Source: Auricularia sp. M13 (lineage: Eukaryota; Basidiomycota; Agaricomycetes; Auriculariales; Auriculariaceae). Taken from it: a stretch of DNA of 64,000 bases. Shown here piece by piece: positions 20,852-31,725 of the stretch (position 1 is its first letter; the number at the start of each line of letters is the position of its first letter). Location: NCBI GenBank assembly GCA_037042915.1, contig CM073194.1, positions 5,084,001 to 5,148,000 on the forward strand, read 5' to 3'. Position numbers and translations under genes: made by a program. Under the pieces are notes generated by a model that saw only the letters and a program-made list of their open reading frames with translations, was not told the origin of the DNA and did no database searches.

Positions 20852-21820
20852 GCAGCTCACCAGCGTGAGTGGGAATTCATAAACTATTTCACATCGCTCA
20901 TGGACTAGCTTGCACTCCAGCTGTCGTTTTCCCTGACTGTCGCCATGTAATACCACCCATCCGAGCTGCCTGAATATGATTTTGCGCGACAGTTTACGAG
21001 TCAGACTGAGTTCAAGCCTCTGGGGTTTTCAGTCATCGCAGTGAGCTATTCTCGGCCCAGTATGTGTTACGGAGAATATTTTGGACTTGCCTCCGCCCAT
21101 ACGGCGCGGCAAGGCTAGGAGCGGAGACTACCGTCGGCGCTTAACAGCTTGAACCTGAACCACATCCGGCTCCAGTCCGTGTTCACTGTTCAATCCAACT
21201 GACGAGATCTTCAGTCACGACTTGTTATTCTGGGCTTAGTAACATATCTGCGTCAGCTAGACGCTTCTGCGGCCCCTTTCCTGCTCTGAACGGCTTGGAC
21301 GCAACGGACCTCTGCTCTGCGTGCAGCTCGCGATTGAGGACGGTGCAATACGCCCGCTTTCATCCCGTCCTTTTCACTGCGTCCATCTATACATCCATAT
21401 CAGTACTTGCTTCGTGATCACATGCCCGTATTCCCGCGGTGCGGCTGGCCTACTATCTCGCTCGACCGGCGCGTCACTCTGCTCGCGACCGCTGCAACGC
21501 TCAGATGCTTCTTTTGATACTCTCAAATTTACCCGGCTTCTCCGTTGCCAGCATTGCTTCTGTTCCAGAGCCCAGCTCAGTCTCACGGAGGGTTGCTTCT
21601 GCTCCGATTCAACACGACGATCTTTCTTAGGGTTCTTCCTCGACACGGTGGACGACGTTAAGCTCGTTCAAACTGTCGCACAAGGTCATATTCTGGGTCA
21701 CTAGGCTTGAATGTACACGGCGACAGTCTGGACTACGGACTCAGCGGGGCGATTCAGGCTGGAGTAAACAATATTTCTATCAGCTACGGGGCGTTGCTTC
21801 TGCACACGCTCCACTTACGC
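20852..21820. other. Spacer between convergent secreted-protein genes
   Basis: The flanking genes point towards each other, so this holds their 3' ends. No gene recognised. Confidence 0.5.
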
Positions 21821-22247
21821 TCAACAGCCAGCGCCTGCGAAGCAACGGAAGGAAATGACGGGCGTGCCGGTGTTGACGTTCTGCGAGTTGAGACGGGTGA
21901 GCATTGAGTGCGGCGAGGCGACGAGGTGACGTACGGTGCAGCCGGTCCCTTGGTTGGTGAAGTTGAAGCGCTGGCCGACGCAGTCCGCGTCGCGGAACAT
22001 GGCGACGCAGTGGTTTCCGCTGCCCGCCTGACAGTGGTGCCAGTGTGCAGTCAGCGGTCAACGGCAGGTGTGGAACGAGGCGGATACTGACCACGAAGGA
22101 GTGGCGCCCTTTAAACGAGTGGCATCCACCGTCGCACGCGACGTTGTTGCCTTGGTCTCCGTCGCAGGAATCGCCGCTCCATGCGATGAACGCGTTGGCG
22201 GAGAGCGCGGCTGCAACGGCAAGAATGACGGGAGAAGTGAAGCGCAT
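21821..22247 (-). CDS. 8-cysteine small secreted protein, copy 2
   Basis: Three exons, 22247-22092, 22027-21935 and 21880-21821 (52, 31 and 20 codons), give 102 residues. The signal peptide is MRFTSPVILAVAAALSANA. The eight cysteines are at exactly the same positions as in copy 1 (28, 38, 42, 59, 68, 82, 96, 102). Motifs are GDSCDGDQG, ACDGGCHSFKGRHSF, AGSGNHCVAMF and NVNTGTPVISFRC. It is the closest paralogue of copy 1 and is convergent with it, so the pair probably arose by a local inverted duplication. A TATA box lies about 90 bases upstream. Confidence 0.88.
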
Positions 22248-22336
22248 CGTGGATAGCTTGCTGATCGGGTGTCGCGGTCTGCTGTCTTTTGGGGGCCCGG
22301 TGAGTGGGTGGGTGATGGAGGGAGCGTTGAGGAGAG

Positions 22337-22345
22337 CCTTTATAT
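22337..22345 (-). promoter_or_regulatory. TATA box of secreted protein gene 2
   Basis: ATATAAAGG on the minus strand, about 90 bases upstream of the start at 22247. Confidence 0.6.
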
Positions 22346-23967
22346 GGAGCGGGAGAGGCTGAAAGTGACCATTGTTGAGCTGGTGCTATTTCCGTCCGGC
22401 GCAGGGTTGCAGCACTGTCACTTACGCACTTGCCTTGCTTCGAAAACTGGATGCGGCACCTGCATTGCTTCGAAATCTGCGGATCCGACGAGTCTGGCAT
22501 ATCACGCGGTCCGTTTTCAGCGCGCATGACTTGAGCGCAGTGTGAAAACCCTTTGACAGGAGTCACAGTCTGAGTCTCAGTCGCGGCACCAAGTTCAATT
22601 CCGCAGAGGCTGGTATACCAATGAGGTCGTGAATGCATATGCATTAAATCTTGCTCATGTATATCTCAAGATCAGCTGCGACGTTCGGCCCCCCGCTCCG
22701 CTGTTGACAGTACGGCAAACGCTTAGCAGCATGGAAGAGGGGCGTAAAGGCTGTGTGCCCCAGTAATCGCGCCCGAGGGGCAACCGGGATAGTGCGCCGT
22801 GAGAATCCACGGCCCCAAGCTCCACGGTCCCCGCTCAATGCGTCGTGCGAAAATCAAATGTTGGGTGACTTCGGCCTTGCGGCATCGATGCAAACCGGGA
22901 TGCACGAACCATGTCAAGACTTTGCGAGGAACTTTTCGAGGGCTTCTGGCCTTGAAGAAAATTATCTCAAACAATTTCCTCGACAAACGGGCCCAGCTGA
23001 ACTCTCTGAGGTCTAGTCGAACGCGAAGAGACAAAGCGCCCGATGGCGGTGAGCTTCGTGGGGGACGTGGAATCACGGCGCCCGCCCCTTGATGCACTGA
23101 GCTCGCGTCTCATGCCCGGTGAGAACCAGCGGCTGCTATAGGCGAATCGAAGAGGACAAGATCCGTTCACACCCGAACGGTGAACACAGTAGTAGGTGCC
23201 GAATACATGTTCATGGTCATCAGACTCACGACCCTTGTTCGAACTCAGGGAGCACACAATCACATCTTGAAATGCGTTGCGGACGAGAGAGTGCACGCTC
23301 TCCTCGCAGACTCCATCGACGGAAATCCTTGTGCGATCACGTTAACCCGCGTGCGCTATCCAGCGCCCCAGCGGAAGCGGCTCACATATCGTTGATGAAC
23401 CCGTCGCGGACCCGCAGGAATCATTCGAGGTCAGATGCCCAGAATCAGACCAGATCAGCGAATACTGACAGAATAATGTGAGCGCAGGCCTGAGGGCCGA
23501 CGGCGCCGCTGTTGGGATCATCAGAATACGTCGCTGGTGGTGCAGTCGGACGGGGAGGCTTAGCATGCAAGGTTAATGACCTGCTGCGGAGAGGGCAAGC
23601 GCGAAGAGCGGAGCCGCGAGCATTCCGGATGGTCCGCCGAGTCGCCGACTGTAGAGCATCCATGAGGTGGTCTCCGGTTAGTCTTATTGAGTTGGTATTT
23701 CCATAAGGTGACTGACAGCAAACGAGCAAGCTACCCAATTTTCTCGATACTGATGAACTGTTGATATGAGAAGCATACAGGTGAGCGCTGGTGCCTGGGC
23801 CAAGAATCCAGAGAGCGAGCCAATAGAAATTCGAGTTTCATTACTGTCGATTCAGGCATTCCAGAGGGGAGGGGAGGTAGTTTTAGTCAAATCTGTTAGG
23901 TGAGAGCAGAGAAGCGGTGCTGTGTGAGGGAGGTATATAGGAGGAATACGCCAGAAAAGCAGAATAT
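22346..23967. other. Stretch without a supported gene
   Basis: Short, mutually overlapping frames only. No domain, tRNA or clear repeat was seen. Confidence 0.45.
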
Positions 23968-24341
23968 GTGACAACTGCGACGGTTCGGCGGGCGACAGGC
24001 AGCAACGGCGCGTGCATCTCGTTATCGGGCCGCCACTCCTTCAGTGTACGCTTTTGGAAAGCAATCGCAAGGCATAGTTTAGCGCTGACGGGAGACGAGA
24101 GGCTGGTTCTCAGGCTGTCGGCTGGCAGCTGCTCCAACTGCGTCGCCATGTAACATGGCATGTACTCCAACGACGATTGCACGGGCTCAGTTCGACTACC
24201 CCAACGAGGGCAGTCAGTTCCAGGTCCGAAATATGCACGATCCAGGTAGGATGACGGAGCTGACATGGGACTTTGCAAAACGTGAACACTAGAGGCCCCG
24301 CCAACTCCTTCCGTTGCTTCTCGAACAACATCTGCTCTTAA
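23968..24341 (+). pseudogene. Broken copy of the 8-cysteine secreted family
   Basis: Pieces of the family read in order on the plus strand: CDGSAGD, SGRHSFSV, AGSCSNCVAM, FDYPNEGSQ and ANSFRCFSNNICS with a terminal stop. No signal-peptide exon precedes them, and the reading frame is not continuous, so this is a dead copy. Its FDYPN motif is closer to the copy at 58 kb (YDYPN) than to copies 1 and 2. Confidence 0.75.
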
Positions 24342-25638
24342 GCGCGCGCGTACCTGAGCTGGAGCACCCTTAGTGTGCACCTTTACGCCTTCCATTTGGC
24401 TGTCGCAATGTAAACCCTAGCCTACGCGCGTTTGAATACGATGTTGAGTGACAGCCGCAAACGCACGTAAGGATCAACCGCAGATGCGGTTTAGACACGC
24501 CCTGCAACATAGAATTTTGGAAAGTCACAGAGCACAGCAGCGAGTGAGCATAGCGAACGGGTGATGGAGCGTGAATAGTTGCCGGGAGTATAGTCTTTGC
24601 GCCGTGTTCGCTTCAAGGCAGCAGCCAACGTCAATTGGGAAGCAGCCAGTTTCAAATGAGTATCGTGCTCGACTGAGCCGCTGTCTAACAGCGCTGTGCA
24701 AGCCGACTAGCTTCCATGGCGCCTACAGCGGCGCAACGATTCCGAAGGTTGTAACTCGCAGAGGGAAGTATTCTGTAGAGGATCGGGTCGAGCCAGAGGT
24801 ACTAGGGAGAGAAAGAAATCCGCGCTGGACCGCAGAGAAGAAGCGCAACATCCAGTGCGATAGCGCAGAAACCACCAACCAGCATGATGAGCAACACGCC
24901 CGTCGTGGTAACGATATCGAGGCCGGACCGCGATTGAGAGCCGCCAAAAAAGCGCGCGCGAAGGATCAGTATGCATAGCTCCATAGCAGATATTGCGGCC
25001 AGTCGCACGGCCGACAGGAAGCCCGCAAACCGCGTCATGATGGATAGCACAAGAGAGGTGAAATTTTCAAACGCCGCCAACCGAGCCTTTGCCTCCTGTG
25101 CAGATGGGCAAACCGGGGCTCGGGGATGACGCCTGTGCGGCCAACAAGCATTTCAAGTCGTCTCCGATGGTTCATTGCTATGGATCAGCTGGCCTTCTGC
25201 GCAAGATTTAATCTAAAATCTGTGCAGTAGGCACGAATCGCACATCCCCGGACCCCGGCAGACGGTGCGTTCTAATATCAATCCCCGGATAGCCGTTGAA
25301 CGCTGTGTCATGGTGATGCGGACTATCGACAAAGTTTTTCCCGGCACTGATGTTCCCTGAGTAGCGATTTGCACTCAACCCACAACCACTGCTCAGGGCG
25401 GACGCACAAGACACCGAACTACGATAGAGCGCGGCATTCTGGTGCGCCCACTACTACAGGCTTCTCACAATGCGCTCACGCGAATGACGATTCTGTTTTT
25501 AGTGCTGTAATTGTCGGAATTCCGAGGCTCGGAGCTGGGTAGCCGCGCTTCTCGGATGCTTTGGAGCCCCTGATTTTGCTCGTTGCTGCCCACGTTGTGA
25601 GTCTGCTCGTACGCCACAAGATCTCGTGTGCCCCAACT
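24342..25638. other. Stretch with weak small frames only
   Basis: A minus-strand frame at 24802-25080 is hydrophobic towards its end (TTTGVLLIMLVGGFCAIALD) and could be a decayed membrane-protein exon. A minus-strand frame at 25208-25414 has reasonable codon usage but no family. Neither is called as a gene. Confidence 0.4.
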
Positions 25639-27233
25639 ATGGGGCGTATCTACGATATCGTCGTGCGCGTGATTCGCCGTCGCGGCAAGCCGTCAACGCC
25701 CTTACCACCCAAAAGCCAGCTTGTGCGTCACCCGTTATGATAACTGGCGGCGTAACTAATATTAGGTAGCCCATTGCAGAATACGTGTACTGCTACGACC
25801 CAGTGGACGACGATGGCACCGCTGGCGCCGGCTGGCACTGGGAACCTAGGAAGCCGTACTTCGACCGCAGCGCCGAAGCTATCCTCGAGTACGACGCGCC
25901 GATGTCGAGCTCTGCGTCGCTTGTTAAACCTCTGCCTTCGTCCCGCTCCGCGACTCCCTCTTCGACTGCGACCGAGCTCACAAGCCCGCGTCGATCACGC
26001 GCTTCAGGGACCATGCTTGCTTCGACAGGGGCCCTGGCGCTTTATTCCGGCGAATTCGACACCGCCCAGGACATAAGCGTTGACGAACGCGGCATGCTGT
26101 CTCAACTCGCATCTGCGTCGCCTTCCTCTCCAGATAACGCGCCGGAGAAAGGCATTAAAGCTACGCTGCCGTCTGCCGCGTTGAACGCTCCAAACTTCAC
26201 GTCTTCCTTTACTAACGACAACGACACTACTCCGGGCGTCATGAGCGCTGCCGCAAGTGACTACTTCGCAGGACGCGATTCACCTCCGCGAGCTGGCCCT
26301 TCGCGCCATCCTGCGCGCCCGCAGACGACTCAGCCCAAGTCCATACTGAAAAAGCCGAAATCTCCAGCGACTACGGTGCACTCTATCGCATCAGCTGACC
26401 CGTTCATCCCTCCCATTATCCCTTCTCGTCCGCCAGCGATGCCGATCATACCGTCACCGCCGTCGCCAGCAGCGAGCCCGTTCATTCCATTCATTCCACC
26501 ATTGCCCTCGCCTCCGCCAGCGCGAGGACGATCTCCGCGTCGCTGCCATCATGCACCATCTGAAACACGGTACCAGCGAGCGCACGCTCCCCACCGGCAA
26601 CGCGCGACGCCAGTAGTACCACCCCGTACTCGCTCATGGTCACCTCCTGCTCGCCCGATAGACACGCCAGCGCCGCAGCTGCCGCGTCACAAGCGCGTGC
26701 GCGACTTCCCAGCGGGCTACTACGGCGGCGTCTCGCATCTCCTCTCGCCTGGAGAGCTCGTCTTCTCGTTCCTTCACCCGAGCGCGCTGCATCGCCGTCT
26801 ATTGGACGGCGCGAATCGCCTCCCAGTCGCGCCGAACGACGCGGAGCTGCGCACCTCGGCATTCTTCCCGCATGTCGCTCACGCACTCTTCCTCGTGCCT
26901 CAGTTGCCGTGGGCGATTGTGTTGCATGCGGATCCGATGATCTCTGTGGGCCATGTGCTCAGCGGGCTCAGGGAGCACCTCGGGCAGCGCCTGACGCGCG
27001 CTGAGAGGGAAATGGTACGAGAGCACAGGGATCTGAGAGATGTGAGACTTAGAGGCGAGGTGGTCGGCGTCGAGCGTTCGTGGCTGCTGGGTATTTGGGA
27101 GGACGTGGACACCGTGCGACGTTTATTGCGCGCACGCACTGGGAAGGAGGAGCATGAAGTCGTGCAAGGGAGACGGTGCTTTATTGTGGTTTTCGGGAGT
27201 GAGGAAGAAGCTCGGGCGCTGAGTGGAGACTGA
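25639..27233 (+). CDS. DUF6699-like protein with disordered N-terminus
   Basis: Two exons, 25639-25722 and 25770-27233, with a 47-base intron (GTGCGT donor, TAACTAAT branch-like site, GGTAG acceptor), give 515 residues starting MGRIYDIVVRVIRRR. A start inside exon 2 would need a non-ATG codon, which is why I add exon 1. The middle is disordered and Pro/Ser/Ala-rich, with PPIIPSRPPAMPIIPSPPSP-type runs. The last 180 residues hold the folded part: LLSPGELVFSFLHPSALHRR, then a hydrophobic strand ending LPWAIVLHAD, SVGHVLSGLREHL and VVGVERSWLLGI. That pattern fits the basidiomycete DUF6699 domain, whose function is unknown to me. Confidence 0.72.
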
Positions 27234-27391
27234 ATAGAATTATGATTATGGACATTACCTGTAAGAGTGTGAAACGCTATTGATGATTCCTGAACTCAAG
27301 GGTTTCGCTGTGCTTAATTGATCAATATAGTGGGTCTCTAGATCCGTTAAATCCGCCGGTTTGTTTGGTCGCACAAACTTGGAACTTAACC

Positions 27392-29038
27392 ATGAACTCT
27401 ACACCGCGACATCGCTTTCTGTCCTCGGAGGGTGCGCAGGCGCTTGGACAACTCACAGCTGAGCTGGTCAGAACTTGGATAGTCGGGCTCGAGTCGTGCG
27501 TCCCTTGCTCTGGTTGGGTGTATACGTCACGCTCACACCCGCGAAGCTGCTCGGCGGTCAACGAACTGTTCGAGGCATTGCGCAGCATTTTTTTAGGCTC
27601 TCTGGCTCAGGCTGCAAAGGATTGGAACTCTGCACACGACAGCTTGCGCATACTCCCATTGGAACTGCGCGATATGTGCTTTTTGTCTCTCCCTACTGTC
27701 GACAAATGCCAACTGGGCGCCGTCTGTTCCTCCTGGCGCGTAACTAGTGCTAAATCACCGGCATTGTGGACTAAAATTGACATCAACAAACGGGAAGTGG
27801 ACCTTCGAATTATTCTACCACGTTCCGGGCAGCTGCCTCTGGACATAAATCTGGCCAACGTGAGCAATAGCGACAGCTTGGTTCGAGTCAATGCAGCGCT
27901 GCGTCCGCATGCCCATCGCCTACGCCGGCTATACCTCCGCTTCTCCGAACGATATTGCAACTTCTTCATGCTGAAATCTCTGAGCTTTTTTGACTACCCA
28001 ACTCCTTTACTCGAGGAATTCCACCTGCGGAATGTAGCCCTCCCGGGAGACTTCTCTCACACGTGGAAGATTCCTTCAAACCTGTTCAACATGCATGCAC
28101 CTCTCTTGCGAACGGTGGTACTACGTGGAGTCGATCTTCCTTCTGGCGGCTGCGCAGCGCTAGCGCACGTGACCCATGCTTCGATTGCGGCACGATGCTC
28201 CGGCTTAGATCATCTCTTTCTGACTATGCCATCGCTGCAGTGGCTGGAGCTGAAAGACATGTTCGACTACAATATCCGCCCCATTGTTCCAGCGCACTCG
28301 AGACTGTCTGAGGTCGTCATCCGCGATTTTTGTCTGAGCTATGCCGAGCTCGATAATCTGGGATACACGCGTCTACCTCGACTCACCATCCTCAGCGAGG
28401 ATGGAATATCTGTAGTGGTTGATGCAGCCATACATATGACCGCCTCGTCGCATTCAACTCTGACCATCCGGCCGTCTGGTGCGACTGAACTCGTCCTCCA
28501 TCGCGTTGACGACTCTGTCGCAAAATTTTCTGCGGTTAACCTTGACCTCAAAGAAGCCAGCGTTGCGCTCAGCTTCAGCACAGCATTGCGCGGCGTCGCT
28601 CACCTTGTGCTCCCGCTCCACTTCGACTCGACCGATTGGATTTACACATCAGAACGTCGGACCGCCGCATGCCCGCTACTATGCCCTCAACTCTGCATTG
28701 CAGGTGGCGTAGATTTCCCGGCCCTCCGGTCGATGACCATTCGCTGCGCGCCGTGCGCGCGTCGAGGTTGCTCGCTGATAGACCCGCGTGTCGCGCGCGG
28801 AGTCGTCCGAGCCCCCTTGCTTTCTCGTATCGAAATCACTGCCGACGTCTGGGGAACTGAGGTCAACGTCGCCCACCTGACGTCCTTCATCGACAACAAC
28901 CTTGTTGTCGATAATCGCGCGTCTCTGGAGCTGTCAATCGCCATAGCGGACGGCATTCGGCTGGACTATGCAGACAGCAGTGATCCCAACGCTGTTCTGA
29001 ACCATCTACGCTCTTGCGTGGGAACTCTGCTCCTGTAG
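27392..29038 (+). CDS. F-box protein, LRR-type, copy 1
   Basis: Two exons, 27392-27495 and 27547-29038, give 531 residues. The intron (GTGCGT...AAG) is supported by the paralogue at 59.4-61.0 kb, which splices at the same codon. The F-box covers about 68-115 (ILPLELRDMCFLSLP...VCSSWR...SPALWTKID). The rest is a chain of degenerate leucine-rich repeat-like strands, such as LRRLYLRFSE, APLLRTVVLRGVDLPSGG and PSLQWLELKDM. Such proteins normally recruit substrates to SCF ubiquitin ligases through Skp1; the substrate cannot be told. The protein ends NHLRSCVGTLLL, nearly the same as the paralogue. Confidence 0.85.
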   Translation: MNSTPRHRFLSSEGAQALGQLTAELVRTWIVGLESCVPCSGWVYTSRSHPRSCSAVNELFEALRSIFLGSLAQAAKDWNSAHDSLRILPLELRDMCFLSLPTVDKCQLGAVCSSWRVTSAKSPALWTKIDINKREVDLRIILPRSGQLPLDINLANVSNSDSLVRVNAALRPHAHRLRRLYLRFSERYCNFFMLKSLSFFDYPTPLLEEFHLRNVALPGDFSHTWKIPSNLFNMHAPLLRTVVLRGVDLPSGGCAALAHVTHASIAARCSGLDHLFLTMPSLQWLELKDMFDYNIRPIVPAHSRLSEVVIRDFCLSYAELDNLGYTRLPRLTILSEDGISVVVDAAIHMTASSHSTLTIRPSGATELVLHRVDDSVAKFSAVNLDLKEASVALSFSTALRGVAHLVLPLHFDSTDWIYTSERRTAACPLLCPQLCIAGGVDFPALRSMTIRCAPCARRGCSLIDPRVARGVVRAPLLSRIEITADVWGTEVNVAHLTSFIDNNLVVDNRASLELSIAIADGIRLDYADSSDPNAVLNHLRSCVGTLLL

Positions 29039-29511
29039 TAATCGTATCGGACATTGCACCGAATTCATCCTAGCGGCGAGTTGAAGTCGTGACGTGACCT
29101 AGTTTCTTTACGTGACCGGGAGCTAGGTAGTTCTCCTGGTCTTTTCTGCCACCGTGATGAAGTATCGGAGGATTGATGCAATAGTTCCATCAGCTCTCGG
29201 ATGCGTCGTCGGCATCTTCGGCGTTCCTCAGCGCTCAGCGCTCAGCGTTGAGTCTTGACTCGGACAATTGCAGGCGGGCGTCCAAGTCAGAGTCATAGTG
29301 TTCATTCATAACTGCAGCGGTCGCACAATGATCGATTGCATCGGATATCCTTGGTCAGTCGCGAACCTTTGCGAGACTTTGCTATGCAGTCTTTCAATAC
29401 TGGACGGGGCATGTTGCTGGAGCGACGCATGCGCGATAACGATGCCTGATGAGGGCAGATTGTTATAATCATCCATCGAGGAGGACGACGAGCGAGATAA
29501 CGTCTACGGAA
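29039..29511. other. Spacer between convergent genes
   Basis: Contains three tandem CAGCGCT units near 29227-29247. No gene seen. Confidence 0.5.
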
Positions 29512-30462
29512 TCAGCTATTCAACATGGGCTCCGCGGCACGGCGTCTCGTTCCGGATACCAGATAGGCCGCAGTGCGAAGGTCGAGCAACGGATCGTCGG
29601 ACGGCTCGATGCCTTGGACGTGCGGGATAGGGTCGAAGATAATGAGCCTTTGCTCCTCGGCGTTGTTCTCCGCGATCCTGTCGAGCGCCACGGTGCCGAG
29701 CAGCACGCGCTCGCGCGTCGCAGGCCAGTGTACCGTCACGTCATCCGTCACGTCTCCGTCCTCGGCGAGCTGCGCCCAGAGCTCGAACTCGACCGTGGTG
29801 CCATTTGCGATGCGCTGCGAAAGCTCGTCGTAGAGGAAGTTCGGAGAGAGCGTCTGGACAGTTGCATCGTCAAGGTGCTGCACGCCCGCCGTCGGGACCC
29901 ATGTGTACCGCGCGAAGCGCGCCGCGCCAGACTCTGCGACGAGCTTGAACGCGTTGAGCGCGAAGAACTGCTCCTGCGCAAAGGACGCCGGCGCGGGCTT
30001 GGGCAGGTCGAGGAACGCCTGCGCAGCGGGGTGCGTGGCGAGGAACGGGCCCGGATCCTGCCGCAGCGCCTGCTGCAACGCGAGGAACTCCTCGCCCGTG
30101 CGCGCGGGGAAGCCGTCCGCGCTGTGCGCAATGATGTCCGTATGCGCGGGCGCGTGCGGTGGCCCGAGTTCGAAGCGCACGGCGAAGCCGCGCGCCTGGG
30201 CGTTGGGGTCGGTGTCCGAGATGTTCGGTATGCCAGTGCCGCTGGAGAAGCGCGCGACTACGTCGGAGACGGTGTCCATGACGAAGTGCGGCGCGCTGCT
30301 CAGCTGCGCCGCGGCGGGCGCCGGGGTGAAGAAGCCGCGCAGAAGCACGCCACGCGCGTGGGTGGCGCGGAAGCCAGGGTGCTCGCCGCCGGCCGCGGCG
30401 TCGAACTCGGCGATGATGCTCTTGCTGAGCGGGAAGAGGCTGAGGTTCATGGGAACAGACAT
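29512..30462 (-). CDS. Catalase-related peroxidase, copy 1
   Basis: Single exon of 316 residues starting MSVPMNLSLFPLSKS. The fold is that of the catalase-related peroxidases (haem-binding catalase core, much shorter than monofunctional catalases). HPGFRATHARGVLLRGFF carries the distal His (about residue 35). ARFSSGTGIPN and RGFAVRFEL follow. The C-terminus has PSDDPLLDLRTAAYLVSG followed by RRR, with the proximal haem-ligand Tyr. It should use hydrogen peroxide or organic peroxides to oxidise small substrates. There is no signal peptide, so it is probably cytosolic. The start at 30462 is chosen over an upstream ATG because a TATA box lies only 44 bases upstream and copy 2 starts at the same codon. 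Confidence 0.85.
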   Translation of the reverse strand: MSVPMNLSLFPLSKSIIAEFDAAAGGEHPGFRATHARGVLLRGFFTPAPAAAQLSSAPHFVMDTVSDVVARFSSGTGIPNISDTDPNAQARGFAVRFELGPPHAPAHTDIIAHSADGFPARTGEEFLALQQALRQDPGPFLATHPAAQAFLDLPKPAPASFAQEQFFALNAFKLVAESGAARFARYTWVPTAGVQHLDDATVQTLSPNFLYDELSQRIANGTTVEFELWAQLAEDGDVTDDVTVHWPATRERVLLGTVALDRIAENNAEEQRLIIFDPIPHVQGIEPSDDPLLDLRTAAYLVSGTRRRAAEPMLNS

Positions 30463-30505
30463 GTTGATGTTGGTTCTGGACTTGTCCCCTTGGATGAACG
30501 GCCGC

Positions 30506-30513
30506 CTTTTATA
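30506..30513 (-). promoter_or_regulatory. TATA box of peroxidase copy 1
   Basis: TATAAAAG on the minus strand. The next 15 bases, GCGGCCGTTC and on, match those after the TATA box of copy 2 at 46799, so the promoter was duplicated with the gene. Confidence 0.75.
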
Positions 30514-31417
30514 CTGGCAAAGAGCTGATGCCCGCGCTGTGTCGAGGTGAGGTGGAAACATTTCAGAGAACCGACTGCTGACTGCGCATTTGTCAGACTG
30601 GTCAGGCTACGCCGAGAACCAAACATGCACGACGTCCCATACTGGGTGGGCGCTCATCTTCCGGACACGCTGTCCTGCAGCAACAGTCGTGGATTCCAAC
30701 CCTCGGCCAGTCGACTCGCCAGAACGCACGCAAGCCTAAGTGTTGTAGCATGAGTCCAGCCGCGGAAAAAATGGTGCGCTGTAGGAAACGCACAATGGCA
30801 GAATAAGGAACGGCGTCGAGGCGGGCGGGATTCATCCGGGCATCCCATGCCGCGGGGCGCTTGGAATGTGCCATTTAATAATCATTAATAATGCACGCTG
30901 CGCACATTCGGCGGTCGACTCTGAACCAAGACGGACAACGCCAATCATACTGCTCCCGAGCATATGCTAGCAGTCGCGCAGTAGCAGGAATGGCACAGGC
31001 TGACGAAATCTCGATTTGCCCGCGCAAGGCAGAACTTGGCGCGCGATGACAAAAGTGAGGCCACGGGCTTGATGACTAAACGTCCTATCGCGCTGCATAT
31101 CGTGCAGGTATATAGACCTCATGCATGGAGAACGGTGACGCATTTCCAAGGTTTTAGGAGTGCATGACAAAGCCGTCAGAAGGGAGCAAGAGCCTGAGAA
31201 TGTCATGTTCGTGAGCGAGCTGGGGTGGACCATAGAGTAATGTGCATCGCTAGACTCGTCGCTGTGGTGGTCATTCAAGTCTCCGATAGTATAGCAGCTG
31301 GATCAGCGGCGACAGACCTGAACGACGCGCAGAAGCCGAGCCAGCGTAAGCCGAAAACAAATATATCGCGCAGTGGCAATCGATGGCCCGGTGAACGCGA
31401 AGGCCAAGAAGATAGGA
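30514..31417. other. Spacer left of the Ulp1-DDE element
   Basis: Upstream region of peroxidase copy 1. No gene seen. Confidence 0.5.
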
Positions 31418-31725
31418 TACTGTAGTTGCATGACCTGGAGTTCAGTCACGCGTCACAGGGACGCGTGAACTGAACTCGAATTGCGTGACGTCACGGTGAA
31501 CTTGAGGTCTTGAACTCGTCTTCAGTTGAGCGCTTGGATTGTCCCCGGACGGAAGAGTTCGAACTCCGCATCCGGTTGCCTGAGGCCGCCGTTGCCGTCT
31601 CACTTCCACGTCCACATCTTGGACAGTTCTCCAATTCTGGTCCAGGAAAAGGTATGTATAGCAATTTGTGGTCAATAGCTCGCGAAAAATAGTTCGATAA
31701 TGCTCTACAATGTCCAGATTTCAAT

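Noticed and set aside
24802-25080. Hydrophobic minus-strand frame that could be a membrane protein
   Set aside because: No neighbouring exon, no family and no start context; one or two hydrophobic stretches are not enough.
29449-30528. Long plus-strand open frame opposite peroxidase copy 1 (similarly 46727-47719 minus and 52882-53859 minus)
   Set aside because: All three lie antisense to peroxidase genes of high GC content. Their proteins are Arg/Ser/Ala-rich shadows without a domain.
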